A stretch of 64,000 nt of DNA from Haloarcula japonica DSM 6131 (GCF_000336635.1 NZ_AOLY01000039.1:425989-489988), one strand, 5' to 3'. Positions 1-8,935 are shown, counted from the stretch's first letter. Notes: generated by a model from the sequence alone, not told the origin. Program-made: numbers and translations.

Positions 1-645
1 GTCGTTATTGTAGGACCGGTGCTCTTCATAGAAATCGACGAGCTCGCCCCACAGCGATGTGTCCGTCGCCGTTTCGAATACGACCCCGGTATTCGCCTGC
101 CGCGTCCACGCGTTACTCGACAAGTTCGGGGACCCAACGATCGCCGTCGCTGGCCGCACCGTCTCTGTCTCCGCAGCATCCTCTGACTCGTCTATATCAG
201 TTCCACCGCCACTTGCAGTCGAGTCCGAATCGGTCCACTCGAAAGTTTGCTGGGATGCATCAGTCTCGTCACTCCCGTCCGAGTCGTCACTTTCAGCGCT
301 GTATTCGATCAGGTAGAGTTTGCTGTGTACTTCTTTCGTCTCGCAAAGATAGATCACTAACTTATCGTCTCGTTTGAGCTGTTCAAGCCGATCTGCAAGT
401 TCTGGTTTATCGATGAGTCGCTCCCGATAATCCGCAACGTCACCCACGACTACTTCCAATTGTTCAAGCGACTCAACGCGGTCAAACAGTTCAAGGATGA
501 ACTCCGGGGAATCACAGTACGTGACGACACGCATCCGGACAGCGTCCTCAAAGTACGTTTCGAACCGCCCGTAGCTCCTGAAGAGTTCAACGTGTCCCGT
601 TGTTTCAGACCTGCCGCCCAGCGGGAGATCAAACTGCTCCGCCAT
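1..645 (-). CDS. Phospholipase D-fold (HKD) protein, C-terminus beyond window
   Basis: The minus-strand frame is open from an ATG at 645 to the left edge, giving 215 residues with no stop. It holds the two halves of one HKD motif: VHSKLYLIE (His107, Lys109) and later GSPNLSSNAW at 171-180, the typical GS.N element after HxK. Between them lies an acidic Asp/Ser/Glu insertion (about 117-165). The family contains phosphodiesterases and nucleases, and such domains often occur in defence helicases and in DISARM-type proteins. Because the gene is cut, I cannot tell whether it is a stand-alone PLD protein or the N-terminus of a larger helicase. It is separated from the next minus-strand gene by about 125 bp. 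Confidence 0.75.
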   Translation of the reverse strand, partial: MAEQFDLPLGGRSETTGHVELFRSYGRFETYFEDAVRMRVVTYCDSPEFILELFDRVESLEQLEVVVGDVADYRERLIDKPELADRLEQLKRDDKLVIYLCETKEVHSKLYLIEYSAESDDSDGSDETDASQQTFEWTDSDSTASGGGTDIDESEDAAETETVRPATAIVGSPNLSSNAWTRQANTGVVFETATDTSLWGELVDFYEEHRSYNND

Positions 646-769
646 AATGTTCGTTACCACTTACACAACTTGGTCTGATAACCGTTCACCTCAGAGTGGA
701 ACAAATGATCGGAGCCAAAACACTCTCAATCCAGGAAGCCGGGTTCCGTGAACTACTCGGTATCCGCCT

Positions 770-1129
770 CTACCTGTACGAAGACGACTGGCGAAGGCAT
801 TGTTCCGCCCGATATTTCAGAGTCTCGCGGGCATAGTACGCGTCATCCCGCTCTCTTTCCGCAACTCGCTCAAACAATTGCCGCGAAATCTGCTTCGTGA
901 CGATCTCACCATCCTTAACCATCCAAGCGAACGGTTCGTTCGGATCAAGGCCCCACCGTCGGAGTATCTCCCCGTCGACCCGCAACGATTGGACAAGCTT
1001 GTCACCATACTCACTGGCTTTCTCTCGGCTCAAAACCAAGGTATCGAGAACCCCATCATCGTGCGGCTTCGGCGTCGCCCACTCAACGGTCCATTCCGAG
1101 TCAAGGTCGTTCATCACTTTATCAGACAT
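770..1129 (-). CDS. Hypothetical protein, 119 aa
   Basis: I do not recognise this protein. The ATG at 1129 (MSDKVMNDLDSEW) is preferred to the upstream in-frame start at 1183, because the extra 18 residues are hydrophobic and Arg-rich and unlike the acidic remainder. The body has mixed acidic and basic character, with a Trp-rich segment (WTVEWATPKP) and a basic C-terminal helix. No membrane segment or metal motif is visible. It lies upstream of the PLD-fold gene on the same strand and is divergent from the membrane-anchored gene at 1191. Confidence 0.5.
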   Translation of the reverse strand: MSDKVMNDLDSEWTVEWATPKPHDDGVLDTLVLSREKASEYGDKLVQSLRVDGEILRRWGLDPNEPFAWMVKDGEIVTKQISRQLFERVAERERDDAYYARETLKYRAEQCLRQSSSYR

Positions 1130-1190
1130 CTGATCTACAAAACGAGCGGGCCACAGTACATATAACCCGATTGCTCTCCTCACGGCTCGT

Positions 1191-1721
1191 ATGCCAGCAA
1201 CACAAACAATCGACGTGTTTGACGGGTTAGAATTTTATGTCGAACCCGCCAAAGCACCGGACCCGGTCTACTATACGAGCGACAAACCCGAATTCGACGT
1301 ACACATCCGGAACAAGGACTCAAAATACGATTTCAGTGAAGAAAGCGCGTTCACATGGACAATTGAAACGAACCCGATGCAAGTAGTGCATACCAACGAA
1401 GTCGAGTTCGGCCCCTTGGGCCGTGGAGAGGAAACGACGGTTACTGTCGGTGGGAAAGTTCTAGCGTACGAAGGCCACGGGGTTTTCGGTATTGCTACCG
1501 GTGGGGCGTCAGGAAAGAGTGGTTCCGACCGCCGAGAATTAAAATCCGGACGTGCAAAATCAGCTGACCCAGCGTACAGTTTCCACGTGTGGGACAATTC
1601 GCATTACGACGCGTCGATCCGGCAGCCGAAGCGGCTGCAGTTAGCTATGTTCGGCACTTCGGTGCTGCTAATCTTATTCGCGGTTGTTCAGGTGCTACTA
1701 GCCATAGGGATCGTGGGGTAG
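1191..1721 (+). CDS. C-terminally anchored membrane protein, 176 aa
   Basis: The first 150 residues look like a beta-rich soluble domain: alternating hydrophobic and charged strands with HIRNKDSKYDFSEES and FTWTIETNP, similar in feel to CARDB or Ig-like domains. Residues about 150-174 form one hydrophobic helix (AMFGTSVLLILFAVVQVLLA) preceded by a positive QPKR stop-transfer patch. There is no signal peptide, so this looks like a tail-anchored protein. It converges with the multi-pass membrane protein at 1743-2273. Function is unknown. Confidence 0.6.
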   Translation: MPATQTIDVFDGLEFYVEPAKAPDPVYYTSDKPEFDVHIRNKDSKYDFSEESAFTWTIETNPMQVVHTNEVEFGPLGRGEETTVTVGGKVLAYEGHGVFGIATGGASGKSGSDRRELKSGRAKSADPAYSFHVWDNSHYDASIRQPKRLQLAMFGTSVLLILFAVVQVLLAIGIVG

Positions 1722-1742
1722 ACGCCGGTTGGAACGCGACGG

Positions 1743-2273
1743 TCAGCGTCGTTCGAATTTCCCGAGTTCGAGATCCACGTGCTGATGTACTCCGTACGGA
1801 TCGATGAATTCCATTTTCCTGGTGTCGATGAACCGACTTACTTCGCCGTGCCTAGGTCCCCAGTGAGCGACATCAATCCCGAGCTCTGATTCGAGCACTA
1901 CTCCCCCGACGAAGTTCACTGTCCCTGCGACGAGCAACGCGAGCCACCAATCCGTTGGTGCCGCGAGGATAACGACCGCGACCGGGAGCGACGCGTACAT
2001 CGTGAACGCCGGTACGCGGTACAGCTTCCCGATCTCAGCATTTACAAGATACGCAAGCATCCCGTACACTCCAAGAATCAATCCGAGGTCACCGTACCAA
2101 ACGAGGAATCTTGGTGCTGTCTCTAAGCCCAGAAACGACATATTCAACGCAAGAACGTTCGTGAATGTCGTTACTCTGGACACGTAGTATTTCTCGACCA
2201 CGATCCCAACGAACAGCAAGGCGAATATCGGGAGATTAGCCCCGAACACCCTAGTAAGCGCGTCAATCAGCAT
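1743..2273 (-). CDS. Multi-pass membrane protein, 176 aa
   Basis: Four hydrophobic segments can be seen, around residues 12-28, 40-56, 62-78 and 90-122 (the last may be two helices). A charged 50-residue C-terminal tail containing HWGPRHGEVSRF follows. The start is the ATG at 2273 (MLIDALTRVFG). No transporter or enzyme motif is recognised. Its tail-to-tail position with the tail-anchored gene at 1191 suggests, weakly, a membrane-associated pair. Confidence 0.6.
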   Translation of the reverse strand: MLIDALTRVFGANLPIFALLFVGIVVEKYYVSRVTTFTNVLALNMSFLGLETAPRFLVWYGDLGLILGVYGMLAYLVNAEIGKLYRVPAFTMYASLPVAVVILAAPTDWWLALLVAGTVNFVGGVVLESELGIDVAHWGPRHGEVSRFIDTRKMEFIDPYGVHQHVDLELGKFERR

Positions 2274-2580
2274 ATTTGCTGATCTCTCTCATAGATGCAT
2301 TATTGTTGGGCAGTGATGATAGAGTGAGATTGGCAGCTCACGCCGATGTTGGCTGTGCTGGATATATCCTTGTATTTCCCACACCACCTCTATCCGTTCG
2401 TGGGGCTTTCAACAGAGCCGAATATAGCTCACTAATAGACGCGGGTTGAGGATCAAGACGCTCTACATCAAATAGTAATCCCACATAGAGACGGGTGTCC
2501 GGTTCTACAGAACGAAGTCTAACCGAAGTCGCCTCGTGTCAGGGAAACTGATTACTGTCGTCCCAGTATACCTCGTCCCG
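2274..2580. other. Intergenic region without a recognised feature
   Basis: About 300 bp between the membrane protein and the zinc-ribbon gene. I see no convincing ORF, tRNA or strong inverted repeat. Promoters for the two divergent genes are expected here, but no clear TATA/BRE element could be chosen. Confidence 0.5.
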
Positions 2581-2961
2581 ATGCCCCAGATATTCGAGTT
2601 CCATTGTACGAACCCGGACTGTGAGTTCGAGATGCCGTCCGGCTGGGGATACTATATGTACGCAATCGCTGACGACGGCGAACGCATCCATTGTCCACAC
2701 CCTGGAGAGATGGGACGAGCGCGAGACGTGATCGGCGAGGACGCGTCCCAGGAAGAGATCGACCGTCGCACCGGGTTCAATACCTACTGCTTCTGTATCC
2801 ACTGCGAAGCGCAGGTGGATTTAGATCTCGACCGGGATGAGAAGGCGTGTCCGGAGTGTCGATCAAACGCGGTCAAGACCATCGATGAACTTGTTGACGA
2901 ACAATGCCCGGTCTGCGGAGAAGGGACATTCGTCGCTGAGGATACCGGTGCGATAGCGTAG
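2581..2961 (+). CDS. Zinc-ribbon protein, 126 aa
   Basis: Cysteine pairs fit several small zinc ribbons: HCTNPDCEF near the N-terminus, then CFCIHCEAQ, KACPECRS and QCPVCGEG towards the C-terminus. This CxxC spacing is typical of haloarchaeal small zinc-finger proteins, which usually bind nucleic acid or partner proteins. The ATG at 2581 (MPQIFEFHC) is chosen over an in-frame GTG at 2536, since the extra 15 residues are hydrophobic and add no motif. It appears to be monocistronic. The exact role is unknown. Confidence 0.7.
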   Translation: MPQIFEFHCTNPDCEFEMPSGWGYYMYAIADDGERIHCPHPGEMGRARDVIGEDASQEEIDRRTGFNTYCFCIHCEAQVDLDLDRDEKACPECRSNAVKTIDELVDEQCPVCGEGTFVAEDTGAIA

Positions 2962-3164
2962 TTGCACCGGTAGGATATTATAAACGAGTGCCCGTTTCCA
3001 TATGAAGTTTAACTGGATAGCGAAACGGAGAGTTCTCTATGGAAAGTGAATCGAACACCCGGGTATTTCGGCGCAGGATCTGAGAATACAGAAGGGCCGA
3101 TAGCAGAGTCACATTCGGGCAGCCAGACTCACAGCACGCCTGTATCATACATATCCCGGGAATA

Positions 3165-3497
3165 TCAGGCGTATTCACTAAGTGAGTGATTGTGGCGCGT
3201 TTGTGGACGGCCTCGTACCAACAGCTCATATTCCCCCATCGGCACTGGCAGTGCCCCCGTCCCAGATAGCTGAGAGAGTTTCACGGCAGTGAGCGGTTCT
3301 TGGGCCAGTGCGTACCCTGTTGCCATACTCACCGGTGCGACAGCGACGATCGCCTCGTCAGGCGTTGCCTCAATCAGTTCTTCAGCATTCGCATTACGGA
3401 CAACTGCATCGGTCGGGAGTGAAGAGACGGGAAACAGATCGGATGCCTCGTCGTATGGAATACTATCATATACGAGGTATGGATGCTTGTTACGCAT
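3165..3497 (-). CDS. Hypothetical protein, 110 aa
   Basis: The ATG start at 3497 gives an acidic N-terminus (YDSIPYDEASDLFPV) and a hydrophobic, Ala/Val-rich middle (EAIVAVAPVSMATGYALA). I do not recognise the family. It is divergent from the CBS-HEPN gene across a 75-bp AT-rich gap containing ATTAATTTTT, which could serve promoters on both strands. Confidence is moderate because the C-terminal 25 residues look less protein-like. Confidence 0.4.
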   Translation of the reverse strand: MRNKHPYLVYDSIPYDEASDLFPVSSLPTDAVVRNANAEELIEATPDEAIVAVAPVSMATGYALAQEPLTAVKLSQLSGTGALPVPMGEYELLVRGRPQTRHNHSLSEYA

Positions 3498-3572
3498 CTA
3501 TACAGTCCTATTAATTTTTGAAGGTAATAAATCTAACGTCGGTATTACAGCACTCCCCTCACACGACAAACC

Positions 3573-4352
3573 ATGACCAACGGTTGCACCGCGGACAATA
3601 TTGCTACCGCAAACCCAGAAATATGCCCGGCAGACGACGTTCCGACGGCAGCAGACTGGCTTTCAGAACGCGACTACGACTCAGCACCGGTGTTCGAGGA
3701 TGGCCGCCCAATTGGCTACGTGACACGAGACGCCGCAGAGACAGCCTCGCCAGACACGTCACTCGCAGAGATTACAGAACCGCTCACAGTCGATGTCCTC
3801 ATCGCCAGCGACTCCCCACTCGACACAGTTCTCGAAGCACTCTATGACCGCCCGTTCTACTATCTCGCGGACCGAAACCAAGTCACGGGTATACTCACCC
3901 GTGCAGACCTCAACACCGAGCCAGTCTACCAACACCTCTACACCAAACTCTCACAACTTGAACAAGCCTTCCGAAAGACAATCCAGGAACACGTGCCAGA
4001 TTGGCGCGACACCACGCCGCTTCACCCAGACATATTGGACGCCATCGACGAACGCCTCGCTGATGCGAAAGACGCCGGCGTCGCACTTGACCCGATTCAC
4101 TACGCCCAATTCTCAACACTCGTGACTATCATCGGAAACAGCGACGCTGCATCACAAGCACTCGACTTCGATGCCGGGCATCAAGCAAGCAGCCAACTCG
4201 ACCCAATCACGGATCTCCGGAACGATGTCGCCCATTCAACACCGGTCATACAGAACACAGACCGCGGCCTCACAGAATCCGGGCGAACAATAACCCATCT
4301 CCTCGACCAGTACCAACTTATTGAGGAACTACTTGCCACCCACAACGAATGA
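3573..4352 (+). CDS. CBS-pair protein with HEPN-like C-terminal domain, 259 aa
   Basis: Residues about 15-115 resemble two tandem CBS modules: SAPVFEDGRPIGYVTR, then YYLADRNQVTGILTRADL. CBS pairs bind adenine nucleotides in other proteins. The rest is helical and ends in LRNDVAHS, where Arg216-x4-His221 matches the Rx4-6H signature of HEPN ribonucleases and related folds. The natural reading is a ligand-sensing domain controlling a HEPN domain. Whether the HEPN part is an active RNase or a binding version cannot be told. The stop overlaps a following small ORF by ATGA (4349-4352). Confidence 0.65.
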   Translation: MTNGCTADNIATANPEICPADDVPTAADWLSERDYDSAPVFEDGRPIGYVTRDAAETASPDTSLAEITEPLTVDVLIASDSPLDTVLEALYDRPFYYLADRNQVTGILTRADLNTEPVYQHLYTKLSQLEQAFRKTIQEHVPDWRDTTPLHPDILDAIDERLADAKDAGVALDPIHYAQFSTLVTIIGNSDAASQALDFDAGHQASSQLDPITDLRNDVAHSTPVIQNTDRGLTESGRTITHLLDQYQLIEELLATHNE

Positions 4353-4468
4353 CACGGCGAGAGTCATACACGGCCCGCGTCGGAGACTACGTCGACGAGA
4401 AACCATTTGTTCGATGGCTTCGCCTGGCTCTAAGAAGAGGCGCCCCTGCGTACGACTGTGCGAAATAA
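4349..4468 (+). CDS. Small ORF overlapping the CBS-HEPN stop, 39 aa
   Basis: ATG at 4349 overlaps the preceding TGA (ATGA), a classic arrangement for translational coupling. The product is MTRRESYTARVGDYV followed by an Arg-rich helix and a C-terminal DCAK. It has no recognised domain. Only the coupling supports it as a real gene; it could be chance. Confidence 0.3.
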   Translation: MTRRESYTARVGDYVDEKPFVRWLRLALRRGAPAYDCAK

Positions 4469-4487
4469 TTGTTCGACCGGCAAATCT

Positions 4488-4622
4488 ATGAGTGAAAGAA
4501 TGGCCCTGAAAGCCATCCCAACCGTTGATGAACTGGTCGAAACGACTGGCCAGTCCAAAGAGCAGCTTCTCAAGGATCGTGAGGCTGCGGCGAAGATGTC
4601 GGGCGACTCTGCCGACGAGTAG
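4488..4622 (+). CDS. Small acidic protein, 44 aa
   Basis: ATG at 4488 opens a 44-residue frame (MSERMALKAIPTVDEL, ending in SGDSADE). Its Glu/Asp-rich helical composition is typical of haloarchaeal proteins and unlike random frames here. It follows the CBS-HEPN gene on the same strand. The VDELVETTGQSKEQL segment looks like a small helix-turn-helix or ribbon-helix-like piece, but no family can be named. Confidence 0.4.
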   Translation: MSERMALKAIPTVDELVETTGQSKEQLLKDREAAAKMSGDSADE

Positions 4623-5064
4623 CAGTATCCCTGATAGGCGAAGTTGGTTCTACGAACACGATCGGTTACTAGAATCAATGAGAGAATTCGAAAGCATCGG
4701 AGAAATGCTCGCGGCAGAGGATGAAACTGTTTACATTAGTGGTAATAGTCTAAGTGAGACGGCCTGTGTTAATGTTAAGTATAATTCATTTCTCACTGCG
4801 GGGGGACTTCGCAGACGAAATAGAATATCGAAAGCGGAAGCAGTCCACCGTGGATTATCCCCTTTCCCCAAGGGTATTTAAGTCACGATCCGATAGTTAC
4901 TATTGTTTCAGAGCTCCCTTTGGCGATGGAAGCCCGCAGTAACCCTGCGTAGCCAGTAGACTACCACTTGTAGGTAGTCGTGAGACTGTCTGGATACGCA
5001 CACGTTTCAGTACACCCACAGGGCACCCCTCGCACGTTGCTAACAAGACAACAACCCAACAGCT
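4623..5064. other. Intergenic region, possible gene remnant
   Basis: About 440 bp without a confident gene. A plus-strand frame (about 4678-4881) reads MREFESIGEMLAAEDE and looks protein-like for some 30 residues, then turns into Arg-rich low-quality sequence; this may be a decayed gene. An AT-rich GTATTTAAG at about 4874 could be a TATA element but is about 185 bp from the next ATG. Confidence 0.3.
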
Positions 5065-5631
5065 ATGACGCTAACAACAACCATCGAAACAAACGGCACA
5101 GAAATCGAAGTCGACCTTGATGAACTCGATAAATATGGCTACTATTACCTTGATGAGGCTCGAAACCTCATCATTAGAGCGATCGTGTATACTCACGGCA
5201 CGAAAGACAGCCGCTGGGTAGAAACATCAGAGATTGGGACAGACTACACGATCAGTGAAGTTGAGGTTGATATTGACGAACTCAAGAGATTCGTCAACGC
5301 AGAACTCAACCTCACGCTCACAGACGAAGAAGCTGAGCACATCGCTACATACTACCAAGAACAAGGCCATGAAGTAGTCAGCCACTGGATGGATGATTTT
5401 AGCGGAGACCGAATCCTATCCAAAGCCGATTACAAGATCATCTCTACAGATGTGGAAGAACCACTTCTCGGCTGGGAGTTTGAATTCGAAGACCTAATCA
5501 CCCGTATCGCCGCGATAACAGAACTTCCTGATCGAGAAATACAGTGGAAACTCTTCAACGCTGCCCGAAGCGCATCACCTGGAGACTTCGAGTACAGCGC
5601 TAAAGTCGAACTCACCGGAACACCACTCTAA
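5065..5631 (+). CDS. Hypothetical acidic protein, 188 aa
   Basis: A well-formed haloarchaeal acidic protein starting at an ATG (MTLTTTIETNGTEIEVD). The N-terminal half contains repeated VDLDELDK and VDIDELKR segments; the C-terminal half has a DLITRIAAITELPDREI helix. No catalytic motif or membrane segment is seen. It converges with the HNH gene at 5753. Family and role are unknown. Confidence 0.6.
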   Translation: MTLTTTIETNGTEIEVDLDELDKYGYYYLDEARNLIIRAIVYTHGTKDSRWVETSEIGTDYTISEVEVDIDELKRFVNAELNLTLTDEEAEHIATYYQEQGHEVVSHWMDDFSGDRILSKADYKIISTDVEEPLLGWEFEFEDLITRIAAITELPDREIQWKLFNAARSASPGDFEYSAKVELTGTPL

Positions 5632-5752
5632 CCGGAATTCGCACTCCCAGTGGAACCTGTTTCAGCGAACTCAAGATTGGATTCAAATCCCAGGGTGATA
5701 GAAACAACGTTGAAAACAGGAATTTGACCGCGTATCGTCCGTTCTTAGACGA

Positions 5753-6844
5753 CTACAGCTCTGCGTTGATCCGCTGTAGCGCCGCAATAGCTGTCTGTAA
5801 CTGCTCGCGGACCATTGCGTTTCCCTCGTCCGGTGTCGACTCATCCCTATCTTCTTGATCGCCCTGAACGGACTCTCCTAGTCCTGTAGGGTCAGACGGA
5901 GTACTGTCTCCGACACCGTGGCCAACGGAATCCAGCCGTTGTTGCTCATCGGAACTACTCGAATTCACGTCTGCCTCGTCGGCTGTCTCACTCGTGGTGT
6001 CACCACCTGGATGCTGCCCACCGCGACCACCGCGGCGAAACGCATCCAGGGGGAAATCATACGCACACGCTCGCTTCTCTTTGTGGAACGTCGTCCGCCT
6101 AGAAATGTCAAGCACGTCCATAACCGTCTGCCGGTTACAACCGCGTTCTAAGGCTTGCCGGACCTGCTCGTCTTCAACCCGCTGAATCAACGCTTGCGGA
6201 TCCGACGGGATGTGACCACGCGCAGAATGCTCGATTTGGCCTGTCAAGCCCCACGCACCCGTCTGGACATCCTGATCAACGATCTGCCGGTCACGCGTCT
6301 CGACCTGGTTGTCAAGCCCCATCAGGACTGCAAGGCGTTCACGGACCGTCGTTGGCGACAACTCCGCCGTTAACGAGTCCGCGATCTTACCAGTCTGCGC
6401 TGGCCCCTCGTCAGCCAAGTACCGTAAGATCTCGATGTCCTGCGGAAGCAGCACACTGAGATCGGCTTCTGTGAGTGTCACTGGAGCGTCTGCGCGCGTC
6501 GATTGCTGGTGAATCCAACTGTGGCAGGATCGGCACAGCGTCGTTAGATTCTCCAGATCGTTTTCACCGACTTCGTCAGGGTCACGCTCGATATGGTGGA
6601 CGTGTAACGTCGCCAGACCACCTCGCTCCGGACCTTCTCGCCCGCATACTTGGCAGCGATGACCGTCTCGTGCCAACACGTCGGCCCGCGTCTCGGGAGT
6701 CACCGACTCATTCTCACGGCTCTGCTCGTAGTCGTGGCTCGCCGCTGAGTCAGACGTACGCGTCTCCGCGTCGTCTGCCTCGCCTGTCGTCAATTGCTCG
6801 TTCGGTTCGTTGCTGAACTCGTGGTGTCCGTCAGCTCGTGTCAT
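5753..6844 (-). CDS. HNH endonuclease with winged-helix/HTH region, 363 aa
   Basis: Residues about 50-112 form a textbook HNH domain: CQVCGREG (zinc cysteines), LHVHHIERD (catalytic HH), LTTLCRSCHSWIH (second CxxC and final His). After it come a winged-helix-like segment (about 130-200, DIEILRYLADEGPAQTGKIAD) and a second helix-turn-helix (NRQTVMDVLDISRRTTFHKEKR). The last 90 residues are acidic and disordered, ending in a helix. It is the last gene of the minus-strand RAMP operon, 133 bp after the DEDD exonuclease. It may be the nuclease of that module, but HNH-HTH proteins also occur alone in haloarchaea. Confidence 0.8.
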   Translation of the reverse strand: MTRADGHHEFSNEPNEQLTTGEADDAETRTSDSAASHDYEQSRENESVTPETRADVLARDGHRCQVCGREGPERGGLATLHVHHIERDPDEVGENDLENLTTLCRSCHSWIHQQSTRADAPVTLTEADLSVLLPQDIEILRYLADEGPAQTGKIADSLTAELSPTTVRERLAVLMGLDNQVETRDRQIVDQDVQTGAWGLTGQIEHSARGHIPSDPQALIQRVEDEQVRQALERGCNRQTVMDVLDISRRTTFHKEKRACAYDFPLDAFRRGGRGGQHPGGDTTSETADEADVNSSSSDEQQRLDSVGHGVGDSTPSDPTGLGESVQGDQEDRDESTPDEGNAMVREQLQTAIAALQRINAEL

Positions 6845-6977
6845 CAGTTTCTGTTAGCTTCGGTCGCTTGCTCGATTGGTTCGCGCGGTTCCGGCCAGCA
6901 TATGGATGATCGCTTCAATCAGATCGACCGCTTCCATCGCTCCCCGTCAGACTCGGTGTTGCACAGTTACGCGAGCA

Positions 6978-7670
6978 TCACCTCTGCACCGTCGGTGACA
7001 GTGACTTCACCGAGAACTCTGATTTCGAGCAATACCACTGAGCAAGCCGTCCGAGATCACGGGTCCGAAGCACATCAGCGACGTTATGAGTCACTAGGTC
7101 AGCGAACCGTCCCTCATTGAACGCTGTGACTGCTTCACCACTCTCGACGAACGGATCCACGTCGCTGTACCGGCCATCACACAGCACGTCATAGACGCCT
7201 GCTAAGTCACTCTGATCATCAGACACGACATCACCGTCACCACCATCACAGGATGTGACGGTCGTATTGAATCGCCGCGTTAAGACCGGCAGAAGATCCG
7301 CGTACGGGAGCTCACGGAACGGCCACTCAATCTCCAACCGTGCCAAGCGCGTCCGAAGGAACGGGAGATCGAACCCGCCCTTCCATCGTTCTCCGTTGAA
7401 CGCCACCAGCAACACGTCATCATCCTGGAGCCGGTCCGCAGTGAACGATCCCACTGCTTCAAACAGCGCTCGCTCCGTCGGATGCGTCGTTACCTGCACG
7501 TGTACAGGCACGCGATCACTAACATGTCTCTCCACACCGTCGGCATCCCGACTACCAGTCTGGACGAACACGCGGACGCCCATCGGCACCGCGAATCCGA
7601 TTACAGTAACCTCGTCGTCGACACCGAACCCAGTCGTCTCAATATCGAACGCGACCAGTTCCAGCACCAC
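6978..7670 (-). CDS. DEDD-family (RNase H-like) 3'-5' exonuclease, 230 aa
   Basis: The N-terminus VAFDIETTGFG supplies Asp9 and Glu11 of exo motif I. FNGERWKGGFDLPFL (Asp101) and YADLLPVL (Asp125) match motif II, and THNVADVLRTRDL (His195, Asp199) matches motif III. This is the layout of PolB-type exonuclease domains and of the YprB-like RNase_H_2 group. Substrate is unknown. Translation starts at a GTG overlapping the stop of the upstream RAMP gene (TAGTG), so the two are coupled, which argues for joint function in the RAMP complex or in guide processing. Confidence 0.75.
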   Translation of the reverse strand: MVLELVAFDIETTGFGVDDEVTVIGFAVPMGVRVFVQTGSRDADGVERHVSDRVPVHVQVTTHPTERALFEAVGSFTADRLQDDDVLLVAFNGERWKGGFDLPFLRTRLARLEIEWPFRELPYADLLPVLTRRFNTTVTSCDGGDGDVVSDDQSDLAGVYDVLCDGRYSDVDPFVESGEAVTAFNEGRFADLVTHNVADVLRTRDLGRLAQWYCSKSEFSVKSLSPTVQR

Positions 7671-8698
7671 TACGCTTCACCCCCTGAGACATCTGCCTTC
7701 TCAACGTCGTGTATCAGCTCGGCACGATCCGGGATGCGATCATCGCTCGCCGGGCGGACTCGAAGCTCACCGAATCCGAACCGGGAATGCGTTCCAACCC
7801 GTGACACCCCGTTCTTCGCCGTCTTGACCGGGTCCGATCCGTCGTACCCGACAATCTGTCCGTGGTCAATCGTCGCTAGGTCATACACGTCTCCATCGTC
7901 GACGAGCCGTTCCGTCCGTCGCCGTAGCCCGGATCCTCTCGCTTCACTCACCTCACCCTCATTGTTACGGTCACAGTCAGCCGCACTCGACGGCGCAGCT
8001 GGGCGGGACACATCCCACCACCACGGCACGGACTGATCATCAGCACCGGGGTAGTCAGTCGCTATGACGAACGGCGACACCAACTCAATGGTGTGCTCAT
8101 CAGCTGCTGCGATCCGGTCGTAGTCCAACGCCTCAAGATCGATCAGTTGTGAATCGACGATCGACAACTGACCGAACCCGTAGTTCCGCGCGCCGCCGAC
8201 CTGCAGGCCATCCAGCGTCTCGTCTGCGACGGGAAGCACCGACTTCGAGTGCGAACCAGTCGTAGACAGGTAACACTGGACGAACCACCGAACCGATCGT
8301 TTCGAAGTCTGCATCTCTGGCGGGCGACCAAACCACGCGACCGAATCGAACGCAAGCCGCCCACCGTGCGACTGGACAGGATGGGCGTTATGCGCGTCCC
8401 GCGGCCGCGACGACTTCAACCAGCGCTGCGCCGAATTTCGCAGCAAGAACAGATCATCATACGCCTCGACCGGGGGTAGTGACAATCCAACCTTCCCTAA
8501 CGATTCCTGAGAGTACCACGATGGCGGCGTCCCGTACGCCTTCGGCAGGAACACACCGTTGCTGACACACAGCCCTCGCCGCATCGACTCATCGACACGC
8601 TGTGCTAGTGCCTGATAGAGCGCATTCCCTGTCACGAAGTACGGGTGCCCCAGATACCCTGTCTCCAGCTCGAACAGTACCTGCTGAATTCGTGTCAC
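7670..8698 (-). CDS. RAMP-superfamily protein with two glycine-rich loops (Cas5/Csf3-like), 342 aa
   Basis: Two RAMP-type glycine-rich loops stand out: GGARNYGFGQLSI at 168-180 and GTHSRFGFGELRV at 302-314. Such GxGFG loops cap the RRM folds of Cas5, Cas6 and Csm4-type subunits and contact crRNA. The N-terminus (LFELETGYLGHPYFVTG) fits a first RRM strand followed by a helical insertion. At 342 aa it is longer than typical Csf3. It starts at GTG (8698), directly downstream of the structured repeat region, and its stop overlaps the exonuclease start. Cas5-like or Cas6-like are both possible. Confidence 0.65.
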   Translation of the reverse strand: MTRIQQVLFELETGYLGHPYFVTGNALYQALAQRVDESMRRGLCVSNGVFLPKAYGTPPSWYSQESLGKVGLSLPPVEAYDDLFLLRNSAQRWLKSSRPRDAHNAHPVQSHGGRLAFDSVAWFGRPPEMQTSKRSVRWFVQCYLSTTGSHSKSVLPVADETLDGLQVGGARNYGFGQLSIVDSQLIDLEALDYDRIAAADEHTIELVSPFVIATDYPGADDQSVPWWWDVSRPAAPSSAADCDRNNEGEVSEARGSGLRRRTERLVDDGDVYDLATIDHGQIVGYDGSDPVKTAKNGVSRVGTHSRFGFGELRVRPASDDRIPDRAELIHDVEKADVSGGEA

Positions 8699-8774
8699 GC
8701 TGACTCACCCCCTGCGTTTCCACTCCAGATCCCGAGTAATCTCCGAGACTGAAGCGCCACGGACTGCGGTCCAG

Positions 8775-8793
8775 ACACACCCTGTTTCCAGTG
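8775..8793 (-). repeat. GGAAAC/GTGTG motif, copy 3
   Basis: Minus-strand reading is CACTGGAAACAGGGTGTGT. It differs from copy 2 only at the A before GGG. It lies 141 bp from copy 2 and is flanked by the two small hairpins. Confidence 0.6.
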
Positions 8794-8915
8794 CCACGAG
8801 CCGTACAGCGCCGCTACCGGCGCAATACAGGGGTCAACGGGGACACCTATCGTCCGCCAATCTCGAAGCGGCACCGCATCTCGCAGCAGTGATGCCGCCC
8901 CTCTGTCTCGACAAC

Positions 8916-8935
8916 CACACACCCCGTTTCCAGTG
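8916..8935 (-). repeat. GGAAAC/GTGTG motif, copy 2
   Basis: Minus-strand reading is CACTGGAAACGGGGTGTGTG. It is 48 bp from copy 1, leaving a 28-bp unique spacer, a repeat-spacer geometry that resembles a minimal array. Confidence 0.6.

Noticed and set aside
4525..4881. 118-codon plus-strand frame after the small acidic ORF
   Set aside because: Begins with Arg/Ser-rich noise in another frame of the 44-aa ORF; only a middle part looks protein-like, so noted as a possible remnant.
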